Assembly: GCA_937988775.1 (NCBI GenBank)
Contig: CALKHP010000040.1
Location: 1 to 53,780, forward strand
Direction of reading: 5' to 3'
DNA length: 53,780 nt
Source: an uncultured Alphaproteobacteria bacterium
GTDB taxonomy: Bacteria > Pseudomonadota > Alphaproteobacteria > Rhizobiales > Beijerinckiaceae
A model generated the notes under the pieces. That model saw only the letters and a program-made list of their open reading frames with translations, was not told where the DNA came from and searched no databases. Every line of letters begins with the position of its first letter. Within the stretch, counting starts at the first letter, position 1. The translations under genes and the position numbers were made by a program. Of this stretch, positions 44,648 to 53,780 are shown in pieces.

Positions 44648-45615
44648 GTCATTGCCCTCAAGCGCCGGAAGCTGGAATAGTCACGGATGTAATCGGCCGC
44701 ATCATAGGTATGCGAGGCCGCGACGAGAAGCACGGTATCGTGGTCGAACTTGTATTGGATGCCCCAGACCATGGGCGCCAGATAGAGGCCGACGGTCTGG
44801 TCCTCGAGGCGAATCTCACGGCGGTGCTCGCCGTCGTCGACCACTACGGACAGCGCCCCATGCGCGGCGATGAGGAACTGCTCGCAATGGTGGTGAGCGT
44901 GCTCGCCGCGTACATGATGGCTCGGCACGCCATAGACGAGGAACACCCTCTGCGGTACGAAGGGAAGGCCCTTGTGGATCTCCAGCGGCGTCAGGCTGCC
45001 GCGCATGTCGGCAAAATGTGGCAGACGCTCCAGCCTGCAACCGCCGACGCCAAGATCGAGGCGGCTGCCGATCGGCTTGCCCAATGCGCCGCCGGCGCCC
45101 TGCGCAGCGTCTGCCGCCGCATCAGCGGGTTCGGCATTGTCCTGATATCCGATGATCACGGCGGGATTGCCGACGACAGTGGCGTGGGGAGGGACATCGC
45201 GAGTGACGACCGCACCGGCACCGATCACTGCGCCGCGGCCGATGTGAACGCCCGGCAGGATGGTCGCATGCGCGCCAATGGAAGCACCATCCTCTACCAC
45301 GGTTTGCGCCGACTCCCCAGGCTCCTGCCCGGAACGCGGAATGCGGTCATTGGTGAAGGTTGCGTTCGGCCCAATGAAGACGCGGTTGCCGATGCGCAAG
45401 CCATCGCAGAGTTGGACGCCGCATTTGACGATTACCGAATCGCCGATGACGACGTCGTTCTCGATGAAGACGTGGTCGCAGATGTTGCAGTCGCGGCCGA
45501 TGCGTGCGCCCGGCAGGACATGAGCGAACGCCCAGATGCGCGTGCCGGTCCCCACATTGCCGCTTTCGCATAGTGCGGCTTCGTGGATGAACGGCTTTTC
45601 GGCCTGAGGACTCAT
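44644..45615 (-). CDS. WxcM-like bifunctional protein: N-acyltransferase plus dTDP-4-keto-sugar 3,4-isomerase
   Basis: A 323-residue fusion. Residues about 10-160 are a hexapeptide acyltransferase (GTGTRIWAFAHVLPGARIGR, VVTRDVPPHATVVGNPAVII), as in FdtC/QdtC. Residues about 185-320 form a cupin of the FdtA/QdtA type (FADMRGSLTPLEIHKGLPFV, RVFLVYGVPSHHVRGEHAHH, HCEQFLIAAHGALSVVVDDG). The isomerase makes a dTDP-3-keto-6-deoxyhexose, which the aminotransferase next door aminates and the acyltransferase then acylates. Similar fusions are known as WxcM in xanthomonads. Confidence 0.85.
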   Translation of the reverse strand: MSPQAEKPFIHEAALCESGNVGTGTRIWAFAHVLPGARIGRDCNICDHVFIENDVVIGDSVIVKCGVQLCDGLRIGNRVFIGPNATFTNDRIPRSGQEPGESAQTVVEDGASIGAHATILPGVHIGRGAVIGAGAVVTRDVPPHATVVGNPAVIIGYQDNAEPADAAADAAQGAGGALGKPIGSRLDLGVGGCRLERLPHFADMRGSLTPLEIHKGLPFVPQRVFLVYGVPSHHVRGEHAHHHCEQFLIAAHGALSVVVDDGEHRREIRLEDQTVGLYLAPMVWGIQYKFDHDTVLLVAASHTYDAADYIRDYSSFRRLRAMT

Positions 45616-46628
45616 GGTGTTTCCCGAGATTGAATGTTGGAGCCCGATCCATCTTCTGCTGGAACGACCCGGCTGATGATCCTGAGCGGCCGCCGCTTGG
45701 TGTTTTCAAAGGTGCGCCATAGGTAGGAGCCCAGAATTCCCTGCACCGCCAGCATCGCCGAAGCGCTGAACGTGATCAGCACGGCAAGGCCGGCATAGCC
45801 AGGCGCGGTCACGTAACCCAGCACACGGGCAATGGCGATCAGCAGGCCGACGGCGAGGCTGGCGACGCAACCGAATATGCCGAACCACAGCACGAGCAGG
45901 ATCGGCAGATCGGAGAACGAGAAGATACTGTCCATCATATAGCGCAGCCGACGCGAGAAGTTCCATGCGCTCGCGCCCTTGAGCCGCTTGCGCCGCTGGT
46001 ATGGTATGAAAATGCGCCGGAAGCCGACCCAGAAAAGCTGGGCGATCAGTGAACTGTTCGGTTCGGCAATCTCTAGAACAGTGCTGCAAACTATTCGGTT
46101 GCACGCAAAGATATCGACGCCACCCTGTGGGATATCCTTGATCACCAGCTTGCGGTAGAGCCGCCAGAAGGCGTTCGACAGCGCATCGCGCAGGAGCGAA
46201 TCGTGACGACCCGCGCGTTGGCCGAACACGATATCGGCCTCGTCGTTCTCCAACCTGCGGAAGAACTCGACGATCAACTCCGGCGGCTCCTGAAGATCCG
46301 CGGCCATCACCGCGATGACGTCGCCCTGCGCAAGCTCCATGCCGGTCCGAATCGCCGTGAAGGAACCGAAATTGCGGCTGTGGAAGGCGATTTTCGAAGG
46401 AAATTGCATCTTGTCGCGTGCCGCTGCCAGCAATTCCCCGGACCTGTCCGGGGAGCCATCAATGACGAACACGACCTCCATGCCGCCGACCGCGCGATCG
46501 AGTTGCGCCAGCGCTGCCAGCAGATCCTCGATATTCTCCTCGTTGCGGTAGACCGGAATGACGAGCGTACGACGTGGCCGGCCGGCACGGGAGGGCGACA
46601 TCCGCAAGGTGTCAGCAGTTTCCGTCAT
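45612..46628 (-). CDS. GtrB-like family 2 glycosyltransferase
   Basis: About 338 residues. The GT2 catalytic domain reads TLVIPVYRNEENIEDLLAAL, FVIDGSPDRSG and VIAVMAADLQEPPELIVEFF (metal-binding acidic motif), followed by two C-terminal membrane helices (ILLVLWFGIFGCVASLAVGL and GLAVLITFSASAMLAVQGIL), the GtrB/DPM1-like build. It loads a sugar onto undecaprenyl phosphate. The ATG at 46628 overlaps the aminotransferase stop (ATGA); an ATG at 46637 is an alternative. Confidence 0.87.
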   Translation of the reverse strand: MTETADTLRMSPSRAGRPRRTLVIPVYRNEENIEDLLAALAQLDRAVGGMEVVFVIDGSPDRSGELLAAARDKMQFPSKIAFHSRNFGSFTAIRTGMELAQGDVIAVMAADLQEPPELIVEFFRRLENDEADIVFGQRAGRHDSLLRDALSNAFWRLYRKLVIKDIPQGGVDIFACNRIVCSTVLEIAEPNSSLIAQLFWVGFRRIFIPYQRRKRLKGASAWNFSRRLRYMMDSIFSFSDLPILLVLWFGIFGCVASLAVGLLIAIARVLGYVTAPGYAGLAVLITFSASAMLAVQGILGSYLWRTFENTKRRPLRIISRVVPAEDGSGSNIQSRETP

Positions 46629-47755
46629 GTCCGCCATGACGCCAATGCTTCGCAGACCCGATCAATTTCCTCGGCCGTCATGCCAGGGAAACAGGGGAGG
46701 GTCAAAAGCCGGCCGACACTGGCGCGCGCGACCGGAACGCCGCCTGGCGCAAGCTTTTGCGGTTGGTCGCGCCATCCAGGCTGGTCGCAGTCGAGAACCG
46801 GGTAGTGAACATCGGTGGCGATGCCGTTACCGGCCAAATGCGCGCGCAGCCCCTCCCGGTCGTCGCATAGGATGACGGCCAGATGCGCCACGGCGCCTTC
46901 CGCGCTTCGCACGAACGCGACCCCGTTCGGGGCTGCTTGCTCATACTTGTCGAGAATGGCCACGCGGCAGGCGTTGGCGTCATCGAGCCCGGGCAGAAGA
47001 GCAGATAAAATCGCGGCCTGCACTTCGTCGAGGCGGGAGTTGCGCCCGCCCGGCCGGCCGATCGTGTATTTGCCGGCCCAGCCATACTGCCGGAGCGCAT
47101 CGCAGGCATCGGCAAGCTTGGCCTGCGACGTGACGATGGCGCCGGCATCGCCGAAGGCCCCGAGATTCTTGGTGGGATAGAAACTGAAGGTGGCAACGTC
47201 TCCGAGGGAGCCGACCATCCTGCCCTCGAGCCGGGCGCCATGCGCCTGCGCGCAATCCTCGAGGATCGGCACATGGGCGTAGCCCGCCGCATCCATGACC
47301 CGACGCAACTCCGCGACATTGACGCCGCCGCCATAGAGATGCGTGGCGACCACGACGGCCGTCTCCTCGCCGAGGGCGGAGCGCACGGACTCGATGGAGA
47401 CGAGTTGTGACCTTTCCTCGATATCGGCATAGACGGGCGTCAGGCCGGCCAGCCGGCAGGCAATGGCCGAATAACCGCCGGCGTTCGGAACCGTGATGAC
47501 CTCGCGGCCCTTGGGCTGGCGGGTTTCGACCAGCGCCCGGAAGGCGATCTCCAGCGCATCCGTGCCGTTGGCCACGCCGATGCAGCGGGCAACGCCGACA
47601 TAGGCAGCGAACTCCTTGCAGAACGAAGCGGTGCGGGTGCCGTTCAGCCACCAGCCGGACGCAATCGCCGCCGTGACCGCGTCGCACACGGCCTGTTCAT
47701 TGCTGCTGTAGACGCGCTTCAGATCGTTGAGGGGGATCATTTTCAATGCAGTCAT
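46625..47755 (-). CDS. DegT/DnrJ/EryC1 sugar aminotransferase (FdtB/QdtB-like)
   Basis: A 376-residue PLP-dependent enzyme: IPLNDLKRVYSSNEQAVCDA, GVANGTDALEIAFRALVE, PILEDCAQAHGARLEG (Asp for the PLP ring nitrogen) and FSFYPTKNLGAFGDAGAI with Lys196 forming the aldimine. By position between the isomerase/acyltransferase and the sugar transferases it should make dTDP-3-amino-3,6-dideoxyhexose (Fuc3N or Qui3N). rmlA and rmlB, needed for the precursor, are not in this window. Confidence 0.88.
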   Translation of the reverse strand: MTALKMIPLNDLKRVYSSNEQAVCDAVTAAIASGWWLNGTRTASFCKEFAAYVGVARCIGVANGTDALEIAFRALVETRQPKGREVITVPNAGGYSAIACRLAGLTPVYADIEERSQLVSIESVRSALGEETAVVVATHLYGGGVNVAELRRVMDAAGYAHVPILEDCAQAHGARLEGRMVGSLGDVATFSFYPTKNLGAFGDAGAIVTSQAKLADACDALRQYGWAGKYTIGRPGGRNSRLDEVQAAILSALLPGLDDANACRVAILDKYEQAAPNGVAFVRSAEGAVAHLAVILCDDREGLRAHLAGNGIATDVHYPVLDCDQPGWRDQPQKLAPGGVPVARASVGRLLTLPCFPGMTAEEIDRVCEALASWRT

Positions 47756-50103
47756 CCCAGCGCGGGCCTCTCCTTAACGGCTTCGGTGCCGGACGATACA
47801 ATGCTCTTCGCAAGCACAATATCCTCGGAACGAATGCGCGGTGGGAAAGCGAGTGAGAAGTCCTCATGCTCGATGGTGAGGTTGGGTGAGTAAAACGGAT
47901 CATTGGCCAACGTCGCACCCCAGTTGCGCTGCATGTAGGCTACCTCCGACCGGAAGCGCTCGATCTTCACAGGATTGTCCTCGGCTCCGCGCGACACGCT
48001 CTCGAGATGGTACAGTTCCGCGAACGGTGTCCATACGTTCCTGTAACCAGCCTCGCGAACCTTCAGGCAGAAATCGACATCGTTGAAAGCGACCTTCAGG
48101 TCTGTATCGTTCAGCCCACCCACTTCGTCATAAATCTCACGTCGGACAAGCAGGCACGCAGCTGTTACCGCACTGACATTATGAATAATCTTCAATCTTG
48201 AAAAGTATCCGGAGCTATGGCGATCAAAGTATTTGTTAGAATGGCCGGCTACACCACCGATTCCGAGGATGATGCCACCGTGCTGTATTGTGTCGTTGTC
48301 ATAGAGAAGCTTCGCACCAACGCAGCCGACACCAGGTTGAAGCGCCCATGACACCATCTCGGTCAGCCATTCCGGCGAGATCACCGAGATGTCGTTGTTG
48401 ATCAGGCCGATGAGGCTTCCCTTCGCCTTGCCGACAGCGAAATTGTTAATCGCTGAGAAATTAAATGGCGCGTCGTATCTCAAGACCCGCGTGTTCCTGC
48501 GGCGAGAGATGGCTTTCAGATATTCTAACGTCTCGGGATCAGACGATCCGTTGTCGATGACAATAACCTCATAATTCCCATAGGTCGTCTTCTCGCGCAC
48601 CGACTCAATGCATCCGCGCAGAAATTCAAGACCATTTCGCGTCGGTATGATCAGGCTTACCATGGGCGCAACGACGGGCGTGGTTAGCCGCAACCGGTAA
48701 AACGGTGTCTCGGCTACTTCTTCAATGCGTCCTGCCAATCCGACACGCTCGATATGTGCCTCAAGCGCACGCCGTCCCGCTTCCCATGCATAGTTTTTTT
48801 CGGAACCGCCGGCTGCCGTCGAGCCGGAAACGGCGCGCCAGTGGTAGAGAATCTTGGGTATGTGGCGGATATGGCGGGGTTCGACGCGCTCAATGATACG
48901 AAGATTGAGATCGTAGTCTTGGCTGCCCTCGAAACCCACCCTCCATCCGCCCGCTGTCCGTATATTCGCCGCGCGATGTACGGTCAGATGATTGAGGTAG
49001 TTTTGCGAACGAAACATTTCGAGCGAGAAGTCCGGCTTGAAAAATGCGTCGAAACGTCGCCCGACTTCGTCAATCTTGTCTTCGTCGCTATAGATCAGCT
49101 CCGAATCGGGATAACGGTTTATCGTCTGGGAAACCTCGAACAAGGCGTGCGGTCGCAGCACATCGTCGTGATCGAGCAGCGCGATCCATTCGCCTGTCGC
49201 GAGGGCGAGTGCCGAATTGGAGGCGCGCGAGACATGGCCGTTTTCCTCCCGGTAGACGATTTTGATGCGCTGATCCGCCCTGGCATACTTGTCCAATATA
49301 TGGCGTACACCCGGTGCCGTGGAGGCATCGTCGGCGATGCAGAGTTCCCATCGGGGATAAGCTTGAGCGAGGACGCTTTCGATCGCCTCACGCAGCAGAT
49401 TCTCGGGCGTATTGTAGACTGGCATCACCACCGAGATCAGCGGTTGGCGCGGCAGCGCCCGCGCTTCCGCCCGCATCGCGCCCAGCAAGTCAGGCGTCAG
49501 CGTGTCATAGAGCTTGATCCATCGACTATAGCTGCCGTCGCCGGTAAGAGCCTCATGCCGGCTGACCGCGCCAGCCACTGCCTGCCGTAAAGCTTGGAAC
49601 CCGCCCTGCCGGTAAAGGGCGAGGCCGCGGCGGGCGAGGCTCGACAGGTCGTGTGGCGAACGGACCCGTCGGCGGAACGCCCTCACCAGGCGTGTCAAGC
49701 GCAGGCCCGTGGTCGATATCCGGCGCAGCCGGACCCTTTCGATGGAAAGCTTCCCCGGTTCCTGGCTGGGATCGAAACGAAGCCCGGTTACGGGAGAGCC
49801 GAGTTGGAAGATCGCGAAAAGCCCTCGTCCGTCCTCAGATAGAACCATCGGGACGGTTGCGGCTTCGCTATGACCTGCTCCACTATCGAGATACAGCTTC
49901 GGCGCTTTCAGGGGAGAAAAAGAGCCGAGTTGGATCGAGAGGCGATATGTGCCCGGTTGAAGCGCGTCGCGCCGGCCCTGCAGCAGGAACTGCGGATCGT
50001 CCCCGACCATCTCCCAGCTTTCGCTGCCATCGATCACACCCTTCCGTTCCAGATGACGGAGCGGTATAAGGCGCAGGTTTTGCGGGAGGGAAAGGCGGCG
50101 CAT
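47752..50103 (-). CDS. Two-domain family 2 glycosyltransferase
   Basis: A 783-residue protein. After about 210 residues of unclear function come two GT2 domains: the first with LISVVMPVYNTPENLLREAI, CIADDAST and WIALLDHDDVLRPHAL; the second with VSLIIPTRNGLEFLRGCIES, VIDNGSSDPETLEY and IGLINNDISVISPEW. Such tandem enzymes often build repeating disaccharides or O-chain segments. It is the first gene of the minus-strand operon, and its end overlaps the aminotransferase start by 4 bp. Confidence 0.88.
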   Translation of the reverse strand: MRRLSLPQNLRLIPLRHLERKGVIDGSESWEMVGDDPQFLLQGRRDALQPGTYRLSIQLGSFSPLKAPKLYLDSGAGHSEAATVPMVLSEDGRGLFAIFQLGSPVTGLRFDPSQEPGKLSIERVRLRRISTTGLRLTRLVRAFRRRVRSPHDLSSLARRGLALYRQGGFQALRQAVAGAVSRHEALTGDGSYSRWIKLYDTLTPDLLGAMRAEARALPRQPLISVVMPVYNTPENLLREAIESVLAQAYPRWELCIADDASTAPGVRHILDKYARADQRIKIVYREENGHVSRASNSALALATGEWIALLDHDDVLRPHALFEVSQTINRYPDSELIYSDEDKIDEVGRRFDAFFKPDFSLEMFRSQNYLNHLTVHRAANIRTAGGWRVGFEGSQDYDLNLRIIERVEPRHIRHIPKILYHWRAVSGSTAAGGSEKNYAWEAGRRALEAHIERVGLAGRIEEVAETPFYRLRLTTPVVAPMVSLIIPTRNGLEFLRGCIESVREKTTYGNYEVIVIDNGSSDPETLEYLKAISRRRNTRVLRYDAPFNFSAINNFAVGKAKGSLIGLINNDISVISPEWLTEMVSWALQPGVGCVGAKLLYDNDTIQHGGIILGIGGVAGHSNKYFDRHSSGYFSRLKIIHNVSAVTAACLLVRREIYDEVGGLNDTDLKVAFNDVDFCLKVREAGYRNVWTPFAELYHLESVSRGAEDNPVKIERFRSEVAYMQRNWGATLANDPFYSPNLTIEHEDFSLAFPPRIRSEDIVLAKSIVSSGTEAVKERPALG

Positions 50104-50792
50104 CAGCCATGCATCCTTTAGAAGAAACGACAGGTCACGTCAAACTCGCCGGAGGATCGGCCGGCTGCGTCGCAGGGCCACAAATATGCACCACCTCTCC
50201 TCGCGCAAGCGTTATTTCCTCCTATTTGCTTGCAGTTTCCGAGAAAAGTGAGCGCGCATGGCGGCGGATGGCGCGTTGTAGCGAGGCGTCCTATAGGATA
50301 GACGACCTGGCCTGACAAGGAGAGTTCCCCTTGCTTGACGCAAAATCAGAGGCCTGGGCTAGTCCAATTCATCGCATCCTGCGATTTCAGGGAAATAGGT
50401 GTTGAAGCGTTGTCTGATTTGGAGGATGCGGATGGGCACGTTGTGTGAGTGCTTGCGGCGATACCTGATCGGAACACAGGCGCATCGCTATCCGTTGTCG
50501 TTTGCGCGCGATGCTGTCGGGAGCCGCGCCCTTCCGCTGATCTGCTTCAAGGGCGGGCGAGTGGGCGGTTCGTCGAACGGTCCGGCGACGCGAATGTGAG
50601 CGGAAGTGAACTGTCGATGTCTAAGCGTGCAGATGAATGTTGACACATATCGCGTCAAGTATGCCAGAGTAAGCATGCTCGTTATTGTGGTGATGATACA
50701 GAAATGATGCAATCATATCGTAGTATTGAAGGCATGGAAATAGACTTTATGGTTCCCCATCTAAGATATGATGCGATGATTCTATCTTTCTC
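50104..50792. other. Divergent intergenic region between glycosyltransferase operon and wzm
   Basis: 689 bp with no recognised gene. The part from about 50,640 on is AT-rich. TTGACA at 50640-50645 has no good -10 at 16-18 bp, and TATGAT near 50766 has no good -35, so promoters cannot be named. Short open frames (50399-50599 and others) lack any domain. It may be a leader region for both export genes and the glycosyltransferase operon. Confidence 0.45.
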
Positions 50793-51566
50793 ATGAAGAG
50801 CTTTTCTCTAATCCGCCAACTCTCCTGGCGTGAGATCGAGACGCGCTATCGTGGCTCGACGCTCGGTGCGGTCTGGACGATACTCACGCCGCTGTTCATG
50901 CTGGCCGTTTTCACCTTCGTGTTCGCGGTCGTACTCAAGGCGCGCTGGAACCAGGGCGAGGCGAACACGACACAGTTCGCCCTGGTGATCTTCGCTGGCC
51001 TGACGGTGTTCAATCTGTTCGGTGAGGTGATCGCGCGGGCTCCCATGATCGTGACGGGTCAGCCCAATCTGGTGAAAAAGGTGGTTTTCCCTCTCGAGAT
51101 ACTGCCCGTGGTGGCTCTTGTAAGCGCCGCGTTCCAGGCGGCGATAGCGAGCGTGATTCTGCTCGCCTTTCAGGTGGCGTTCGGGTCGGGCTTCCATGCC
51201 ACGGTGCTGCTTGTCCCGGCCTTGATCATGCCTCTTTGCCTGATGACCCTGGGTTGCGCGTGGTTTCTGGCGGCGTTGGGGGTTTACGTTCGGGATATCG
51301 GCCAGTTGATTCCATTGATCGTCACCGCCCTCATGTTCCTCAGCCCGATCTTTTATCCATCCGAGAGCCTGCCGCCGTGGTTCAGGCCGCTTGCTGCCTA
51401 TAATCCGCTTGGCTTCAGCATTGAGGCCATCCGCGACGCGGTCGTATTCGGCGCTTTTCCTGACGTCACGATGTGGTTTGTCAATTTTGCCGGCGGTCTG
51501 CTGGTTGCCGCACTGGGCTATGCCTTCTTCCAGAAGACGCGCAAAGGATTCGCCGATGTCCTCTGA
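50793..51566 (+). CDS. wzm: ABC-2 polysaccharide export permease (Wzm)
   Basis: A 257-residue permease with six hydrophobic helices. The N-terminal REIETRYRGSTLGAVWTILT (the amphipathic helix and first helix) and the C-terminal MFLSPIFYPSESLPPWFRPL and AAYNPLGFSIEAIRDAVVFG are hallmarks of Wzm-type O-antigen and polysaccharide exporters. It pairs with the ATPase that follows and overlaps it by 11 bp. Confidence 0.92.
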   Translation: MKSFSLIRQLSWREIETRYRGSTLGAVWTILTPLFMLAVFTFVFAVVLKARWNQGEANTTQFALVIFAGLTVFNLFGEVIARAPMIVTGQPNLVKKVVFPLEILPVVALVSAAFQAAIASVILLAFQVAFGSGFHATVLLVPALIMPLCLMTLGCAWFLAALGVYVRDIGQLIPLIVTALMFLSPIFYPSESLPPWFRPLAAYNPLGFSIEAIRDAVVFGAFPDVTMWFVNFAGGLLVAALGYAFFQKTRKGFADVL

Positions 51567-52941
51567 GGCGGCGGTCAGCGTCAGCAACCTGTCGAAAGTC
51601 TACCGCATCTACGACCGCCCGGAGCATCGTCTGCTCCAGATGGCGACGCTCGGCCGGATGCGCCGCTTCAAGGAATTTGCCGCGCTAAGCAATGTTTCGC
51701 TCGAGGTTGGGCACGGTGAGACGGTCGGCATTATCGGCCGCAATGGCTGCGGCAAGTCCACGCTCCTGCAGGTCATCTGCGGCACCTTGCAGCCAAGCGC
51801 GGGCACGCTGGCGGTCAATGGACGCATCGCGGCGCTGCTGGAACTTGGCGCCGGTTTCAACGGCGAATTCACCGGCCGTGAAAACGCCTACATGAACGGT
51901 GCCATCCTTGGCCTTTCTCGCGAGGAGATGGACGCTCGCTTCGAGGGGATCGCCCAGTTCGCCAGCATTGGTGATTTCATCGAACGCCCGGTCAAAACAT
52001 ACTCGAGCGGCATGTATGTGCGCCTCGCCTTTGCCGTGGCGACGGCGGTCGAACCGGATATCCTTGTCGTCGACGAGGCGCTGGCGGTCGGCGACGAGGC
52101 CTTCCAGCGCAAATGCTTCGCGCGGATCGAGGCGATCAAGGAGCGCGGCGGCACCATTCTTTTCGTGTCGCATGGTGCGCAAACCATCGTGCAGCTCTGC
52201 GACCGTGCCGTGCTGCTCGATGCCGGCGAGAAACTACTGGACGGTGAGCCGAAGCTGGTCGTCAGTCAGTATCAGCGGCTGATCGCGGCAAGCGCCGAAG
52301 AACAGATCATTATACGTAATGAATTGAAGACAATGACCCTGCCGGAGATCTGTGATCCTCCCGTTAAAGAAGATCGGCTGGAAGCAGACCGTGCCGCGTC
52401 GGATATTCGTGACGATTCATTAGCTGTTGCGGATGATTTTGATGCCGGGTTGGTGAGCGAATCGACGGTAATCTATGAATCTCAAGGGGCAAGGATATCG
52501 GATATCCATCTTGAGAACAGCGATGGTCAGATCGTCAATGTCATCAATTTCGGGCGGGAATACAGGTATTGTTACTCGGTTGAATTCGACGAATCCTCGG
52601 AGAATGCCGGCTTCGGCATGGCGATCAGGGATGTCACCGGCCTGCATCTGTTCGGGCAGAGTTCGGATGATTTCGGGCGGGGAAGGCCATATGCCAAGGG
52701 CAGCAAGGTCTCGGTCAAGTTTCCATTCCTGAATCTATTCTCGCCCGGGACATATTTCGGCAATGCCGGCGTGGGAATGGTGACTGATGGCGAACTGAAA
52801 TATGCTCACCGGATACTGGATGGCTTTGCGTTTCGCGTGAATGTCCTCGGGGCGGACACTCTGTGTTCCAGCTTGATCAATCTGCGCGCTGGCCCGGTGA
52901 TGATCAATTCTGAATTGGAGCAGAGTGTGCATGATCAGTGA
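51556..52941 (+). CDS. wzt: Polysaccharide export ATPase with C-terminal glycan-binding domain (Wzt)
   Basis: A 461-residue protein. The ATPase has Walker A GRNGCGKS near residue 60, LLELGAGFNGEFTGRENAYM, signature KTYSSGMYVRLAFAVAT and Walker B ILVVDEALAVGD. From about 320 it carries a beta-rich Wzt C-terminal domain (GARISDIHLENSDGQIVNVI, SPGTYFGNAGVGMV), which in other bacteria recognises the capped end of the O chain before export. Start ATG at 51556, inside the wzm end. The linker (about 250-315) is AT-richer and acidic. Confidence 0.92.
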   Translation: MSSEAAVSVSNLSKVYRIYDRPEHRLLQMATLGRMRRFKEFAALSNVSLEVGHGETVGIIGRNGCGKSTLLQVICGTLQPSAGTLAVNGRIAALLELGAGFNGEFTGRENAYMNGAILGLSREEMDARFEGIAQFASIGDFIERPVKTYSSGMYVRLAFAVATAVEPDILVVDEALAVGDEAFQRKCFARIEAIKERGGTILFVSHGAQTIVQLCDRAVLLDAGEKLLDGEPKLVVSQYQRLIAASAEEQIIIRNELKTMTLPEICDPPVKEDRLEADRAASDIRDDSLAVADDFDAGLVSESTVIYESQGARISDIHLENSDGQIVNVINFGREYRYCYSVEFDESSENAGFGMAIRDVTGLHLFGQSSDDFGRGRPYAKGSKVSVKFPFLNLFSPGTYFGNAGVGMVTDGELKYAHRILDGFAFRVNVLGADTLCSSLINLRAGPVMINSELEQSVHDQ

Positions 52942-53780
52942 TGGCGCCAATACATACGCCTTCAAGCATCGCTTTGTTGAGCCTCGGTTGCCACCGATCT
53001 CTTCTTATATGGATTATCTCCAGTCGGCGTATGATCGGAAGATCTACTCGAATTTTGGCCCGCTGACGGCGCTCTTCGAAGAGCGGGCCATGGCGAAATA
53101 CGGAGGCGGCGCGGAATGCTGCGTGACCGTGACCTCGGCGACGGCCGGCCTGTCGGCAGCATTGCTGGCTTCGGGCGTGTCAGGGCGGGTGCTCGTGCCG
53201 GCATTTACCTTTCCGGCCTCGCTGGGCGCCGTAAAGGCCGCCGGCCTCGAACCGGTGATCATCGACGTGGACGCGGCGAGCTGGGCCGCCTCCGCGACGA
53301 TCCTGAAACGGGCCTTTGATCAGGAGAAGCCGGGGGGCGTCATGCTCGTGGCGCCGTTCGGCATGAACTATTCTTTTGCCGAGGAGATCGCCTTTTGCCG
53401 TGAACAGGGCGTGCCGGTCATTATCGACAATGCAGCCGGGCTAGGTGTTGTTCGCACGCCGCGCTGCTCGCAACCCGGCATTTTCGAGGTTTTCTCCCTT
53501 CATGCCACGAAAACATTCGCTGTTGGCGAGGGTGGCGTGGTCTTCGCCCACGAAAGCCACCAGCGTGGTCTGCGCAGCGTCACGAATTTCGGCCTTCGAG
53601 CCGGCGCGGATACGGCTGCACGATGGGGGTTCAACGGCAAGCTGTCGGAATTTCACGCGGCTATCGCACTGGCGCAACTTGACAATATCGATGAAGCCGT
53701 CCGCTGTAGAAGGCTTTTTGCGGCGAGCTATTATGACCGCATCGCCGTGTTGCGTGCGAAATTGCCGGTCTCGGTCGATG
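52931..53780 (+). CDS. DegT/DnrJ/EryC1 aminotransferase, cut by the window end
   Basis: Open from an ATG at 52931, 11 bp inside the wzt end, to the last base (283 codons, no stop). It shows KIYSNFGPLTALFEERAMAK, TVTSATAGLSAALLASGVSG, PVIIDNAAGLGVV (Asp for PLP) and SLHATKTFAVGEGGVVFAHE with the PLP Lys near 193. This is a second sugar aminotransferase of the locus and should make an amino sugar for the chain exported by Wzm/Wzt. Confidence 0.87.
   Translation, partial: MISDGANTYAFKHRFVEPRLPPISSYMDYLQSAYDRKIYSNFGPLTALFEERAMAKYGGGAECCVTVTSATAGLSAALLASGVSGRVLVPAFTFPASLGAVKAAGLEPVIIDVDAASWAASATILKRAFDQEKPGGVMLVAPFGMNYSFAEEIAFCREQGVPVIIDNAAGLGVVRTPRCSQPGIFEVFSLHATKTFAVGEGGVVFAHESHQRGLRSVTNFGLRAGADTAARWGFNGKLSEFHAAIALAQLDNIDEAVRCRRLFAASYYDRIAVLRAKLPVSVD

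Noticed and set aside
50399..50643. Short open frames between the glycosyltransferase and wzm
   Set aside because: No domain, no ribosome site with suitable spacing, and they overlap each other in different frames.

Overview
The window is GC-rich (apart from a few AT-rich pockets) and reads as a chromosomal segment of an alphaproteobacterium, probably of the order Hyphomicrobiales. This rests on gene content (ClpS paralogue, PRC-barrel protein, livKHMGF-type transport joined to acyl-CoA catabolism, short palindromic intergenic repeats); no marker gene fixes the genus.

Region 1 (about 1-12,400) is a decaying mobile defence island lying on the 3' side of a tRNA-Arg(ACG) gene at 12,404-12,480. 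It holds a truncated tyrosine recombinase with a clear promoter, remnants of IS91, IS630 and IS5 transposases, and the tail of a second tyrosine recombinase. Between these scars sit a CoiA/DUF6035-like nuclease, a Gabija pair (OLD-type nuclease GajA plus UvrD-like helicase GajB), a DEDDh exonuclease, and a Thoeris locus made of thsB (TIR-like), thsA (SIR2-SLOG) and two further TIR genes. One of these TIR genes follows thsA in the same frame after an amber stop and has no ATG, GTG or TTG ahead of its first TIR strand.

Region 2 (about 12,800-38,200) is core-like. After a PRC-barrel protein and ClpS comes a large catabolic regulon: two AMP-forming acyl-CoA ligases, three acyl-CoA dehydrogenases, three crotonases, three short-chain dehydrogenases (one BadH-like), a class III CoA-transferase, a thioesterase, a quinone-oxidoreductase-like enzyme, one complete branched-chain-type ABC importer and one lacking permeases. 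A TetR-family regulator is encoded inside it. Four copies of an 18-bp palindrome of FadR type (TGAATGAAnnTTCATTCA) lie upstream of its transcription units, each overlapping a TTGAC-type promoter. Together this looks like a single TetR-controlled pathway that imports a carboxylic acid, activates it with CoA and degrades it by beta-oxidation-like steps; the substrate cannot be read from sequence.

Region 3 (about 38,200-53,780) is a cell-surface polysaccharide locus: RgpF-like protein, sulfotransferase-like protein with coiled coil, methyltransferase, a tightly overlapping minus-strand operon (two-domain glycosyltransferase, DegT aminotransferase, GtrB-like glycosyltransferase, WxcM-like fusion, hexapeptide acyltransferase, GtrA, large membrane protein), then wzm/wzt export genes and a second DegT aminotransferase cut by the window end. 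The operon suggests synthesis of a dTDP-3-acylamino-3,6-dideoxyhexose and its transfer through a lipid-linked GtrA/GtrB route. AT-rich stretches at 40,520-40,750 and in the 41,699-43,516 gene suggest horizontal acquisition.
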